A DNA stretch of 39,369 nt from Mycobacterium sp. KBS0706 (GCF_005938675.2 NZ_VCCH02000079.1:1-39369); one strand, 5' to 3'; positions 9,078 through 17,963 are shown, counted from the stretch's first letter. Notes: generated by a model from the letters alone, not told the origin. Translations and numbers: made by a program.

Positions 9078-9968
9078 ATGAGCCGCACCGTCCCCTCCGA
9101 AGCCGCTTCCGCCTGGCGCACCAGCATCGTCGTCAGCCCCGAAATCGGCGATGCCGTGCAGACCGCCTTCGACGACGCCTTCGCCTCGGTCGCCGCCTTC
9201 GAGATCGAGGATGGCGGCGACTGGGTGATCGAGGGCATCGACCGCGTTCCGCCGGACGAGGCGGCGCTGGCCGCGCGGCTGGCGCTGGTGGCGGCGATGC
9301 TGGGCACGACGCTGCCGGCGCCGGTGGTGGAGAAGGTGCCGCCGACCGACTGGCTGGCCGCGACCTACCAGGCCTTCCCGCCGCTGCGCATCGGCCGCTT
9401 CTTCATCCATGGCTCGCATATCGAGGACGCGCCGCCGCCCGGCACCATTCCGCTGTGCATCGATGCCGCCACCGCCTTCGGCTCCGGCGAGCACCCGACC
9501 ACCGAGGGCTGCCTGCGGGCGCTGGACCGGCTGTCGCGCCGCCGCCGCTTCCGCCGCGTCCTCGACATGGGCTGCGGCACCGGCATCCTGTCCTTCGCCG
9601 CCGCGAAGCTGTTCCACGCCCCGGTGCTGGCGGCCGACATCGACCCGGAATCGATCCGTGTGACTCGTATAAACGCCCGTATCAACAGGCTGTCGGACCG
9701 GATCACCGCCGTGGTCTCGAACGGCTATGCCAGCCGGGTGGTGGCCGAGCACGGCCCCTACGACCTGATCATCGCCAACATCCTGGCCCGGCCGTTGATG
9801 AGCATGGCGGTCGACCTGCGCCGCAACCTGGCGCCGGGCGGCGTGGCGATCCTGGCCGGGCTGCTGGACCGCCAGGCGCCCCAGGTGCTGGCCGCGCACC
9901 GGCTGCAGCGCCTGACCCTGGCCGACAAGATCCCGATCCGCGGCTGGCCGACGCTGATCCTGGGCTGA
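9078..9968 (+). CDS. prmA: Ribosomal protein L11 methyltransferase
   Basis: This 296-residue SAM-dependent enzyme trimethylates ribosomal protein L11. The N-terminal substrate-recognition domain is followed by the PrmA signature DAATAFGSGEHPTTEGCL (about residues 129-146), the SAM loop DMGCGTGILSFAAA (163-176) and the NILARPLM motif, the counterpart of the family's NILA. Length is normal. The ATG at 9078 is preferred over an immediately preceding TTG. A class III-like MTase of another specificity is unlikely given the FGSGEHPTT motif. No operon partner is evident on this strand. Confidence 0.92.
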   Translation: MSRTVPSEAASAWRTSIVVSPEIGDAVQTAFDDAFASVAAFEIEDGGDWVIEGIDRVPPDEAALAARLALVAAMLGTTLPAPVVEKVPPTDWLAATYQAFPPLRIGRFFIHGSHIEDAPPPGTIPLCIDAATAFGSGEHPTTEGCLRALDRLSRRRRFRRVLDMGCGTGILSFAAAKLFHAPVLAADIDPESIRVTRINARINRLSDRITAVVSNGYASRVVAEHGPYDLIIANILARPLMSMAVDLRRNLAPGGVAILAGLLDRQAPQVLAAHRLQRLTLADKIPIRGWPTLILG

Positions 9969-9969
9969 G

Positions 9970-10003
9970 GCCCCGAACATTGCCAATTCTTCATCTTCGG
10001 GGC
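9970..10003 (+). terminator. Possible weak hairpin after prmA
   Basis: GCCCCGAA at 9970-9977 pairs perfectly with TTCGGGGC at 9996-10003 across an 18-base loop, two bases after the prmA stop. No T-run follows. It could slow or end transcription, but the loop is long. Confidence 0.3.
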
Positions 10004-10020
10004 TGAGGATTTCGGCGGCG

Positions 10021-10038
10021 GCGTCACGGATGCGTCAT
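10021..10038 (+). promoter_or_regulatory. Candidate Pho box upstream of the glycerophosphodiesterase gene
   Basis: GCGTCAC and GCGTCAT are seven-base direct repeats separated by four bases (11-base period). This is the geometry of a PhoB box, whose consensus half-site is CTGTCAT. A TAGCTT hexamer about eleven bases downstream could be a -10. The gene it precedes scavenges phosphate esters, which fits PhoB control. The half-sites match the consensus only partly, so this is a tentative call. Confidence 0.35.
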
Positions 10039-10094
10039 GCCGGCGCTCTAGCTTGGGGCCAGTCTCACCCTGCCCCAGACAAAGGTCGCCCCGC

Positions 10095-11456
10095 ATGGGA
10101 AGCCACCGCTCCGCCTCGCTGATCGCCCTCGCCGCCGCCGCCCTGATCGCCGGGGGCCGCGCGGCCCCGGCCGCCGATCCGCAGCCCTTCCAGACCCTCG
10201 ACGGCAAGCCGCCGCTGGTGATCGGCCATCGCGGCCTGCCCGGCCTGATGCCGGAGGAGACCCAGCCCTCCTACGACATGGCCGCGGCGCTGGGCACCGA
10301 CGCTCTGGAGGAGGACCTGCACCTGACCAGGGACTGCATCCTGGTGGCGCGGCACAATCCCTGGCTGAGCGACAACACCGACATCGCCGAGGTGGCGAAG
10401 GCCCACCCGGAGGTCGCGGCGCGCAAGCGCACCGTGCCGGGTGTCATGGTCAAGGTCGCCTGGGCCCAGACCCCGACCAGCGGTCCGTCGGAATACCTGA
10501 CCGACCTGACCGATCCGAAGGACCTGAAATCGGTGCTGAAATCGCTGATCGTCGACGGCGAGGATCACACCGGCGACTGGTCGATCACCGATTTCACCGC
10601 GGCCGAGCTGAAGCAGTGGCTGGGCGGCACCACCTACGACGCCGCCAGCGAGCGGCCGAAGGAGTTCAACGGCAAGTTCCCGATCCTGACCTTCCAGGAG
10701 ATCATCGACATCGCCAAGGCGAAGAGCCGGGCGACCGGCCGCACCATCGCGGTCTATCCCGAGAGCAAGAACCCGACCTGGAACGACGAGCAGGCGATCG
10801 CCAATGGTTGCGGCGCGCCGGGCAGCCGGCCGCTGGAGGACGCGATGATCAAGATCATCGCGGATAACGGCCTCAACACCCCGGACGCGCCGATCTTCGT
10901 GCAGAGCTTCGAGCCCGGCAGCCTGAAATACCTGCGCGCTCACGGGCTGAAGACCAAGGTGGTGCAACTGATCGACGGCTATGACATCGACTACAAGACC
11001 GGCGCCGTGGTCTACAACGAGGTGGTCGACAGCCGGCCCTATGACTGGACCGTGGCCGGCGACCCGCGCTGGTTCGACGCGATGCTGACTCCGGCTGGGC
11101 TGGCGGAGATCAAGACCTATGCCGACGGCATCGGCCCGTGGAAGCCGCAGATCGTACCGCTGAAGATCACGCCCTGGAAGGACAAGAACGCGGACGGCAG
11201 CGCCTTCACCGGGTCGACCCCGCAGGCGACGACCCAGCCGCCGACCAGCCTGGTGGCCGACGCGCACAAGGCCGGGCTGTTCGTCCACGTCTTCACCTTC
11301 CGTAACGAAAGCAAGTACCTGGCCGGCGACTACCAGGCCGACCCGCAGGCCGAATACCTGAAGTTCTTCCGCCTCGGCGTCGACGGCGTGTTCACCGACT
11401 TCACCAATGCCGGCGTGGCCGCGCGGGCCGAATACTTGCACGAGCTGGGCCGCTGA
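10095..11456 (+). CDS. glpQ: Secreted glycerophosphodiester phosphodiesterase (GlpQ-like)
   Basis: This 453-residue enzyme is expected to hydrolyse glycerophosphodiesters to glycerol 3-phosphate and an alcohol in the periplasm. A signal peptide covers about residues 1-26 (SASLIALAAAALIAGG, cut near APA). The TIM-barrel GDPD core starts at VIGHRGLPGLMPEET with catalytic His45. Next come LEEDLHLTRD (metal-binding acidic residues) and the second His in LVARHNPWL. The C-terminal DGVFTDF motif closes the barrel. The ATG at 10095 is chosen over an upstream TTG because it places the signal peptide at the N-terminus. The GDPD family is clear; the symbol is by analogy. Confidence 0.85.
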   Translation: MGSHRSASLIALAAAALIAGGRAAPAADPQPFQTLDGKPPLVIGHRGLPGLMPEETQPSYDMAAALGTDALEEDLHLTRDCILVARHNPWLSDNTDIAEVAKAHPEVAARKRTVPGVMVKVAWAQTPTSGPSEYLTDLTDPKDLKSVLKSLIVDGEDHTGDWSITDFTAAELKQWLGGTTYDAASERPKEFNGKFPILTFQEIIDIAKAKSRATGRTIAVYPESKNPTWNDEQAIANGCGAPGSRPLEDAMIKIIADNGLNTPDAPIFVQSFEPGSLKYLRAHGLKTKVVQLIDGYDIDYKTGAVVYNEVVDSRPYDWTVAGDPRWFDAMLTPAGLAEIKTYADGIGPWKPQIVPLKITPWKDKNADGSAFTGSTPQATTQPPTSLVADAHKAGLFVHVFTFRNESKYLAGDYQADPQAEYLKFFRLGVDGVFTDFTNAGVAARAEYLHELGR

Positions 11457-11756
11457 GGCTCGACGGCACCGTCCGAATCCCCCTCACCCTCCCATTCGCC
11501 AACGCGAATGGGCCCCTCCCTCTCCCCGAGGAGAGGGAAGGTTTACCTCTCCCCCGGGGAGAGGTCGAAATCGCGACCCGCGATTTCGGGTGAGGGGGCG
11601 GCACCGGCCCATCCGCTTGACTCAGCGCCTATGGCCTTGGAGCGACGGCGCAGCGCAGCGGCTGTCGCTTTCGGACAAAATCCGGGCGGATGGCCGGCCT
11701 AGGCTGGGGTTCCGGCGGCGGGATTCTCCGCCGCCGGTGCCGCCGAGGTCCATCCC
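11457..11756. other. Intergenic region dominated by a palindromic repeat
   Basis: No gene is seen between glpQ and the next MFS gene. A 120-bp multi-hairpin repeat (described separately) fills 11479-11598. The remaining 158 bases before the ATG at 11757 hold a GAGG ribosome-binding site near 11745 and no clear promoter. Confidence 0.5.
11479..11598 (+). repeat. Multi-hairpin intergenic repeat, copy A (120 bp)
   Basis: The outer arms are CCCCCTCACCC (11479-11489) and GGGTGAGGGGG (11588-11598). Inside lie at least three further hairpins: CCCATTCGC/GCGAATGGG, CCCTCTCC/GGAGAGGG, and CGAAATCGCG/CGCGATTTCG. A CTCTCC...GGGGAGAGG stem also fits. Copies with the same outer arms lie at 35076-35185 and 38558-38674. 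It could fold as a multi-branched RNA or DNA cruciform and may act as a transcription end for glpQ. Confidence 0.8.
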
Positions 11757-13010
11757 ATGTCCGCCGTCCTCTCCTCCGTCGCCGCGCTCCTGGCCGGGGT
11801 CGGGCTGATGCTGTGCGGCAACGGCCTGCAGGCGGTGCTGGTGGCGGTGCGGGCGACCGATGCCGGCTTCGGCACCGTGGTCACCGGCCTGCTCGGCTCG
11901 GGCTACTATGCCGGCTTCGTGCTGGGCTGCCTCTTGGGTCCCCATCTGGTGCGCCGCGCTGGCCATGTCCGCACCTTCGCGGCGGTGGCGGCGCTGGCGG
12001 CGGCGGTCGCCCTGTCCTTCCCGCAGCTGGTCCACCCGGCGCCCTGGATCGTGCTGCGCGGCGGCACCGGCTTTTGCTTCGCCGTGGTGTTCATGGTGAT
12101 CGAGAGCTGGCTGAACGAGCAGGCGACCAGCCGCAGCTGCGGCACCGTGCTGTCGCTCTACACCATCGTCACCCTGCTCGCGATCACCATCGGCCAGATG
12201 CTGCTGGGGGTGGAGACCGGCAACCCGATGGCCGCCTTCACCTGGATCGCGATCATGATCTGCCTGGCGGTGCTGCCGATCGCGATGACCCGCATCGCCG
12301 CCCCGCCGCCACCCGAAACGGTGCGGCTGCGCCTGGCCCGGCTGGTGGCGACCTCGCCGGTCGGGGCCGCCGCCTGCCTGGTGGTCGGCATCGGCAACGC
12401 CGCCTTCTGGTCGCTGGGGCCGGTCTTCGCCCAGGCGCGCGGCTTCGACGCCGCCACCGTCGCGCTGTTCATGAGCGTGGCGGTGCTGGGCGGCGCCGTC
12501 GGGCAATGGCCGCTGGGCCGGCTGTCCGATCGGGTCGACCGGCGCTGGACGATCGTGATCTCGGGCATCGGCACCGCCGCGGCCGGCGCGGCGCTGCTGG
12601 CGGTCGGCTGGCTGCCGGGGGAGGCGGTGATCGGCCTGGCCTTCTTCTACGGTGCCTTCTCGCTGCCGCTGTACCCGCTGGCGCTGGCGCACACCTTCGA
12701 CCAGGTCCGGGCCGGGGAGTTCGTCGAGACCTCCAGCGGCCTGCTGCTGATCTACGCCATCGGCGCCGTGGTCGGGCCGGTGCCGGCCAGCCTGCTGATG
12801 GTGCAGCTGGGCACCCCGACGCTGTTCGCCTTCGTCGGCGCCGTGAACCTGGTGCTAGTTGCCTTCACCCTGTACCGGATGGGGCAGCGGGCCCGCGCCC
12901 CAGCCGAATCACGGCCGGGATTCGTGTCGGTGCAGCCTGCGACCCAGGGCGCCATCGGGCTCGACCCGCGGGCGCCGGAGACGCCCGCCGTCGAGACCGC
13001 CGAAGGCTGA
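11757..13010 (+). CDS. MFS transporter, YcaD-like
   Basis: This 417-residue protein has about twelve hydrophobic segments in two halves joined by a short cytoplasmic loop (RIAAPPPPETVRLRLARL, near residues 182-199). The loop LVRRAGHVRTF after the second segment corresponds to the MFS motif between segments 2 and 3. VFMVIESWLNEQATSRSCG near residue 118 is the hallmark of the YcaD/MFS_1 subfamily, together with LGRLSDRVDRR in the second half. The C-terminus is a hydrophilic Pro/Ala-rich tail of about 45 residues. Substrates of this subfamily are not established. It is convergent with the DUF1127 gene, 18 bases away. Confidence 0.83.
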   Translation: MSAVLSSVAALLAGVGLMLCGNGLQAVLVAVRATDAGFGTVVTGLLGSGYYAGFVLGCLLGPHLVRRAGHVRTFAAVAALAAAVALSFPQLVHPAPWIVLRGGTGFCFAVVFMVIESWLNEQATSRSCGTVLSLYTIVTLLAITIGQMLLGVETGNPMAAFTWIAIMICLAVLPIAMTRIAAPPPPETVRLRLARLVATSPVGAAACLVVGIGNAAFWSLGPVFAQARGFDAATVALFMSVAVLGGAVGQWPLGRLSDRVDRRWTIVISGIGTAAAGAALLAVGWLPGEAVIGLAFFYGAFSLPLYPLALAHTFDQVRAGEFVETSSGLLLIYAIGAVVGPVPASLLMVQLGTPTLFAFVGAVNLVLVAFTLYRMGQRARAPAESRPGFVSVQPATQGAIGLDPRAPETPAVETAEG

Positions 13011-13028
13011 TCAGGCCGCGCCGGCCCG

Positions 13029-13283
13029 TCAGGCGACGCTGGCGATGCGGTTGGTGTTGGCGGCGCGCTGCAGCGAGGCGCGCACGGCGCCCTCCGGCAG
13101 CATCGCGGTGACATCATTGTCGCCTTGCACCAGTACCGTCTCGATCAGGTTGCGGGTCAGGCCGATGTCCTCGAGCTGCCGGTCGGTCAGCTCCATCAGC
13201 TCGTGATAGGTCAGGCTGCGGTCGATGCCGCCGCGGATCCGGAAGAAGCCGCGGATGAGTGTGGCGAGAAGCTGGTATCCCAT
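13029..13283 (-). CDS. DUF1127 (YjiS-like) small protein
   Basis: This is an 84-residue protein. The DUF1127 motif is near the middle: a helix (YHELMELTDRQLEDIGLTRNLIETVL) with the characteristic LxDRxLxDIGL pattern. The N-terminal stretch (GYQLLATLIRGFFRIRGG) is amphipathic. Small DUF1127 proteins are abundant in alphaproteobacteria, and some act in RNA turnover and in phosphate or carbon metabolism; nothing here assigns this one. Length is between the short (about 50) and long (about 90) forms. Its likely promoter lies in the AT-richer stretch 13284-13500. Confidence 0.85.
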   Translation of the reverse strand: MGYQLLATLIRGFFRIRGGIDRSLTYHELMELTDRQLEDIGLTRNLIETVLVQGDNDVTAMLPEGAVRASLQRAANTNRIASVA

Positions 13284-13629
13284 GATCGTGTCCCGTGTTT
13301 CCGCTTCCTGCTGGCGCAGGTTATTGCATTGCAACATCCGCCGCGGTCCTGCCGTGGCGGCATGGAGGAACGCTGCTTCCGGGAGACGTTTCCGAGATTG
13401 TCGTTGATGGCGGGATCGCCTGGACGGCGATCTCACATTGATAGAATGCGCGCTTCTTTTTGCGCTGCAATATCGAATTTGTGCATGGCAACATATCGCT
13501 ATACGCAGCCGCCCGGGGCTTGATCGAAGCCGTCTCCGACCGCTTCCCCCGCCCCGCCCGATGCGCGATAAGGATTCATCCCGCCCGGCGCCCTGGCCCG
13601 GGCCGCCCCCGCTGACGGACGCGCTGCCG
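13284..13629. other. Divergent intergenic region between DUF1127 and Xaa-Pro aminopeptidase genes
   Basis: Bases 13430-13510 are AT-richer than their surroundings and probably hold promoters for one or both flanking genes. Two small inverted repeats are visible: TTGCA-T-TGCAA at 13324-13334, on the DUF1127 side, and GATCGCC-tggac-GGCGATC at 13414-13432. A TATACG hexamer near 13500 could be a -10 for the rightward gene. The rightward frame is open through this region from 13438, so a longer aminopeptidase N-terminus cannot be excluded. Confidence 0.35.
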
Positions 13630-15636
13630 ATGACCACCGATCTCGCCGATGCCCTCGCCGCCGCGGCCGCCGACACCGGCGGCCGCTACGACGCCGCCGG
13701 GCTGCAGGAGTTGCTGGAGGGCGTGGTCGCTGCGCCCGCGGCGCTGGACGACCGGGAATGGATGGAACTGGCGGTGCCGGGCGCGACCGAGGCCCAGGCC
13801 AAGCGTCTGCGCGCTGCAAAAGCCGCAATCGCCGCCGCCCGCCGCCCGGCGGGGCCGAAGCCGGCGGAGCGGCTGGCCACGCTGCGCGGCGTGCTGGCCC
13901 GATTGGAGCTCGACGCCTATGTCGTGCCGCATGCCGACGAGCATCAAGGCGAATACCTGCCGGCCCGGGCGGAGCGCCTGGCCTGGCTGACCGGCTTCAC
14001 CGGCTCCGCCGGCCTCGCCGTGGTCACCGCCGAGCGGGCGGCGATCTTCATCGACGGCCGCTACACCATCCAGGCGCAGCAGCAGACCGACCCGGCGCTG
14101 TGGGAGCGGCGGCATCTGCACCAGGAGCCGCATGAGGCGTGGCTGGCCGAGGCGCTGCCGAAAGGCGGCCGCGCCGGCTACGACCCGCGCCTGGTCACCG
14201 TCGGCTGGGTCGAGAAGGCCCGCAAGGCCGTCGAGGCCGCGGGCGGCGCGCTGGTCGTGGTCGAGGAGAACCCGATCGACACGCTGTGGACCGACCAGCC
14301 GCCGGCCCCGATCTCGCCCACCATCGTCCAGGCGCTGGACGTCGCCGGCAAGGATGCGCGGGAGAAGCGCGCCGAGCTGGCCGAGGTGCTGCGGCGCGAC
14401 CGGCTGGACGCGGTGGTGCTGAGCGCGCCGGAAAGCGTCGCCTGGCTGTTGAACCTGCGCGGCGCCGACGTGCCGCACACGCCGCTGCCGCTGTCCTTCG
14501 CCGTGCTGCATGCCGACGGGCTGGTCGACCTGTTCATCGACCGGCGCAAGCTGGTGCCGGGCGTCGACACCCATCTCGGCAACGAGGTGGCGATCCAGCC
14601 GCCCGCCAGCCTGGGCCAGGCGCTGGAGGGGCTGGGCCGCGCCGGCAAGACGGTGCGGATCGACGCCGGCTCGGCCAGCGCCTGGGTGCATGACCGGCTG
14701 AAGGGCGCCAGGGTCGATGTCGGCGCCGACCCCTGCGCCCTGCCCCGAGCCCGCAAGAACGCGGTCGAGCTGGAGGGCACCCGCGAAGCCCATCGCCGCG
14801 ACGCCGCCGCGGTCAGCCGCTTCCTGGCCTGGCTGTCGCGCGAGGCGCCGTCCGGCGCGCTGGACGAGGCGAGTGCCGCGGCCCGGCTGCTGGAGTTCCG
14901 CGTCGCCACCGGCGCGCTGCGCGACCTCAGCTTCGACACCATCTCCGCCGCCGGTCCGAATGCCGCCCTGCCGCATTACCGCTTCAGCGCCGAAAGCAAC
15001 CGGCGGATCGAGCCGGGCAACGTCTATCTGGTCGACAGCGGCGGGCAGTATCGCGACGGCACCACCGATATCACCCGCACCATCATCGTCGGCACCCCGA
15101 CCGAAGAGATGCGGCGCAACTTCACGTTGGTGCTGAAGGGCCATATCGCGATCTCGACCGCGCGCTTCCCGAAGGGCACCACCGGGTCGCAGATCGACGC
15201 CTTCGCCCGCCGGCCGCTGTGGGAGCACGGCCTCGACTACGACCACGGCACCGGCCATGGCGTCGGCAGCTATCTCAGCGTGCATGAGGGGCCGGCGCGG
15301 ATCGCGAAGACGCCGAACACGATCGCGCTGGAGCCCGGCATGATCCTGTCGAACGAGCCCGGCTACTACGCCGCCGGCCGCTACGGCATCCGCACCGAGA
15401 CGCTGGTGGTGGTGCAGCCCTGCGAAGCGCTCAGCGACGAGGCCCGGACCTTCTATGAGTTCGAGACCATCACCTTCGCGCCGATCGACCTGGCCCTGGT
15501 CGACGCGGCGCTGCTGACCCCGGACGAGCGCGCCTGGCTGGACGCCTACCACGCCAAGGTGCGCGACATCGTTGGCCCGCAGCTGGAGGGCGAGGACCGC
15601 GCCTGGCTGGAGCAGGCGACAAGGCCGGTGGGCTGA
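13630..15636 (+). CDS. pepP: Xaa-Pro aminopeptidase (M24B, aminopeptidase P) with an N-terminal extension
   Basis: This 668-residue metallopeptidase removes the N-terminal residue from peptides with Pro in position two. The creatinase-type N-terminal domain (VVPHADEHQGEYLP, WLTGFTGSAG) precedes the pita-bread domain. All five metal ligands are visible: Asp469 (LVDSGG), Asp480 (TTDITR), His543 (HGTGHGVG), Glu576 (SNEPGYY) and Glu590 (RTETLVV). About 75 Ala-rich residues before the creatinase domain are unusual, since relatives are near 600 residues. The start is uncertain: ATG 13630 is preferred, ATG 13561 is possible, and neither has a strong ribosome-binding site. Confidence 0.88.
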   Translation: MTTDLADALAAAAADTGGRYDAAGLQELLEGVVAAPAALDDREWMELAVPGATEAQAKRLRAAKAAIAAARRPAGPKPAERLATLRGVLARLELDAYVVPHADEHQGEYLPARAERLAWLTGFTGSAGLAVVTAERAAIFIDGRYTIQAQQQTDPALWERRHLHQEPHEAWLAEALPKGGRAGYDPRLVTVGWVEKARKAVEAAGGALVVVEENPIDTLWTDQPPAPISPTIVQALDVAGKDAREKRAELAEVLRRDRLDAVVLSAPESVAWLLNLRGADVPHTPLPLSFAVLHADGLVDLFIDRRKLVPGVDTHLGNEVAIQPPASLGQALEGLGRAGKTVRIDAGSASAWVHDRLKGARVDVGADPCALPRARKNAVELEGTREAHRRDAAAVSRFLAWLSREAPSGALDEASAAARLLEFRVATGALRDLSFDTISAAGPNAALPHYRFSAESNRRIEPGNVYLVDSGGQYRDGTTDITRTIIVGTPTEEMRRNFTLVLKGHIAISTARFPKGTTGSQIDAFARRPLWEHGLDYDHGTGHGVGSYLSVHEGPARIAKTPNTIALEPGMILSNEPGYYAAGRYGIRTETLVVVQPCEALSDEARTFYEFETITFAPIDLALVDAALLTPDERAWLDAYHAKVRDIVGPQLEGEDRAWLEQATRPVG

Positions 15637-15650
15637 GGTTCGTCCCCCAT

Positions 15651-15743
15651 CCTGTCATGCCCGGGCTTGACCCGGGCATTCAGGAATGTCGATGCCGTGC
15701 TGGGTAGCCCCTGGATTGCCGGGTCAAGCCCGGCAACGACAGG
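15651..15743. repeat. Paired palindromic (BIME-like) element
   Basis: Two hairpins face each other: ATGCCCGGG-cttga-CCCGGGCAT (15657-15679) and TTGCCGGG-tcaag-CCCGGCAA (15716-15736). The outer arms CCTGTC (15651-15656) and GACAGG (15738-15743) also pair. The element sits between the convergent aminopeptidase and MFS genes, where it may act as a two-way transcription end. Confidence 0.75.
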
Positions 15744-15764
15744 TGAGGGGGATTGGCAGCGCCC

Positions 15765-17003
15765 CTACTCCAGCTCCACGCCCTTGGTCTCCGGCAGCAT
15801 CAGCGTGGCGCCGATGTCGATCACATAGATCACCGCCAGCAGTCCGATCGCCAGGCTGAAGGAGTACTGGGAGGCCAGCGCGCCAACCACCAGCGGGCCG
15901 AAGCCGCCGACGCCGCGGCCGAGGTTGAACAGCACGCTCTGCGCCGTCGCCCGCGCCTCGGTCGGGTACAGCTCCGAGATCAGCGCGCCATAGCCGCCGA
16001 TCATGCCGTTGACGAACAGCCCCATCGCCGCGCCACCCAGCAGCAGCGCCGCCGGCGAGTCGAGCTGGGCGTAGACCACGACCATGATCGCGGCACCGGC
16101 CTGGAACAGGATGAAGGTCGGGCGTCGGCCGATCCGGTCGGCGAGATGGCCGAAGGCGCCGATGCCGGCGCACATGCCGAGGATCGTGACCACCGTCCAC
16201 AGCGCCGATTTGGTCAGGGAATAGCCCATGGCCGTCGACAGATAGGTCGGCAGCCAGATCATCAGCCCGTAATAACCGAAATTCTGCACCGAGCAGAGGA
16301 TGAAGACGGCGAAGCTGATCCGGGTGCTGCGGGCATCCTTGACCAGCAGCCGCAACGCATTGCCCTGCCGCGGCCGGGCGGCGCGGTCGAGGAACAGCGC
16401 CGGCTCGCCGATGGTGCGGCGGACGACGAAGGAGACGATCGCCGGCAAGAGGCCGATCGCGAACATGCCGCGCCAGCCGATCAGCGGCAGAAGCAGCGGC
16501 GTCGCCAGCGCCGCGGCCAGCACGCCGGCCTGCCAGCCGAGCCCGACATAGGAGGAGGCGCGGGCCCGGTAGCGGGCGGGCCAGGTCTCCGCCACCAAAG
16601 CCATGCCGATGCCGAACTCGCCGCCCAGGCCGAGACCAGCGATGGTGCGGTAGGCCAAGAGGTCCCAATAGCCCTGAGCCAGGGCGCAGAGGCCGGTGAA
16701 GACGGCGAAGAGCAGGATGGTCCAGGTCAGCACCCGCACCCGGCCGAGGCGGTCGCTGAGCATGCCGAACAGGATGCCGCCGGCCACCGCGCCGATCAGC
16801 GTCGCGGTCACCAGCGAGCCCGATTCGGCCGGGGTCAGGGCGAGCCCGGCGGCGACGGCCGACAGCATGAAGCCGAGGATCAGCAGGTCGAACCCGTCCA
16901 TGGCGTAGCCGACCGCCGAGGCGATAAGCGCCCGCCGCGCCGTCGCATCGGGCCGATCCGCCGCCACGCCGCCTGCCGCCATCCCGATCTCGGTCGTCGC
17001 CAT
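15765..17003 (-). CDS. MFS transporter, probable organic-acid:H+ symporter type
   Basis: This 412-residue protein has about twelve membrane segments. YAMDGFDLLILGF in segment 1 and GMLSDRLGRVRVL between segments 2 and 3 are typical of metabolite:H+ and aromatic-acid symporters. RTIAGLGLGGEFGIGMALVAE in segment 4 and GHLADRIGRRPTF in the second half support this. SELYPTEARATAQS near residue 340 is the sugar-porter-like signature. The start at 17003 has GGGGGAC just upstream. It is divergent from the PhyH gene 120 bases away. The substrate is unknown; aromatic acids or small carboxylates are the usual cargo. Confidence 0.85.
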   Translation of the reverse strand: MATTEIGMAAGGVAADRPDATARRALIASAVGYAMDGFDLLILGFMLSAVAAGLALTPAESGSLVTATLIGAVAGGILFGMLSDRLGRVRVLTWTILLFAVFTGLCALAQGYWDLLAYRTIAGLGLGGEFGIGMALVAETWPARYRARASSYVGLGWQAGVLAAALATPLLLPLIGWRGMFAIGLLPAIVSFVVRRTIGEPALFLDRAARPRQGNALRLLVKDARSTRISFAVFILCSVQNFGYYGLMIWLPTYLSTAMGYSLTKSALWTVVTILGMCAGIGAFGHLADRIGRRPTFILFQAGAAIMVVVYAQLDSPAALLLGGAAMGLFVNGMIGGYGALISELYPTEARATAQSVLFNLGRGVGGFGPLVVGALASQYSFSLAIGLLAVIYVIDIGATLMLPETKGVELE

Positions 17004-17123
17004 TGCCGTCCCCCGCCTGTTCCCCGAACCGTCCGAGCATTGTTTCAGTTCGATTGCAAGCAAGACCGGTGCCGGGGACGGCGATCGCGCTAGACTGACC
17101 ACGGAATCGGAGCGAGGACGGCA

Positions 17124-17963
17124 ATGCTGAGCGAGACGCAGAAGAAGCAATACGGGCGCGACGGCTATCTGGTGCTGGACGGCTTCAAGCCGATCGAGGA
17201 GATCCGCGCCGTCCGCGCCCGGGCCGAGGCGATCGTCGAGGCCTTCGATCCCGGCGAGACGGTGTCGATCTTCACCACCAAGGAGCAGGAGCGGAAATCC
17301 GACGAGTATTTCCTGACCTCTGGCGACAAGGTGCGCTGCTTCTTCGAGGAGGAGGCGTTCGACGGCGAGGGCCGACTGCGCCAGGCCAAGGCGCTGTCGA
17401 TCAACAAGATCGGCCATGCGCTGCACGACCTGGACCCGGTGTTCGACCGGTTCTCGCGCGATCCGAAGCTGGCGGCGTTGGCCGCCGATCTCGGCCTGGC
17501 CGAGCCGCAGATCTGGCAGTCGATGTACATCTTCAAGCAGCCCGGCATCGGCGGCGAGGTGCGCTGGCACCAGGATGCCAGCTTCTTCGAGACCACGCCG
17601 CTCAGCGTCACCACCTTCTGGTTCGCGCTGGAGGATGCCGACCGGTCGAATGGCTGCCTGTGGGTCGAGCCCGGCGGCCATCGCGGCCCGCTGCGCGAGC
17701 GCTTCCTGCTGGAGGACGGCGCGACGCGGATGGAAAAGCTGGACGCCATGCCCTGGCCGACCGACGCCACCGCCGTGCCGGTCGAGGTCAAGGCCGGCGC
17801 CCTGGTCTGCTTCCACGGCCGGCTGCCGCATTACAGCGCGCCGAACAGGTCGCCGGTGTCGCGCCACGCCTACACGCTGCACGTGACCGACGGCCGGACC
17901 GTCTATTCGCCCCGGAACTGGCTGCGCCGAGGACCGGAGCTGCCGGTGCGGGGTTTTGCCTGA
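17124..17963 (+). CDS. Phytanoyl-CoA dioxygenase (PhyH) family protein
   Basis: This 279-residue Fe(II)/2-oxoglutarate-dependent oxygenase has the HxD metal pair His149 and Asp151 in RWHQDASFF. The distal His is probably His236 in LPHYSAPNRSPVSR, with Arg247 placed to bind 2-oxoglutarate. The double-stranded beta-helix strands (VTTFWFALEDADRSNGCLWV) are intact. It resembles the PHYHD1-like branch more than the ectoine-hydroxylase branch, but the substrate cannot be inferred. GAGG precedes the ATG. It is divergent from an MFS transporter, a possible uptake partner, and is followed 89 bases later by a small gene of unknown role. Confidence 0.85.
   Translation: MLSETQKKQYGRDGYLVLDGFKPIEEIRAVRARAEAIVEAFDPGETVSIFTTKEQERKSDEYFLTSGDKVRCFFEEEAFDGEGRLRQAKALSINKIGHALHDLDPVFDRFSRDPKLAALAADLGLAEPQIWQSMYIFKQPGIGGEVRWHQDASFFETTPLSVTTFWFALEDADRSNGCLWVEPGGHRGPLRERFLLEDGATRMEKLDAMPWPTDATAVPVEVKAGALVCFHGRLPHYSAPNRSPVSRHAYTLHVTDGRTVYSPRNWLRRGPELPVRGFA

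Noticed and set aside
11479..11598. Repeat considered as a CRISPR unit or insertion sequence
   Set aside because: There are only single copies at distant sites, no regular spacing or spacers, no transposase and no obvious target duplication.
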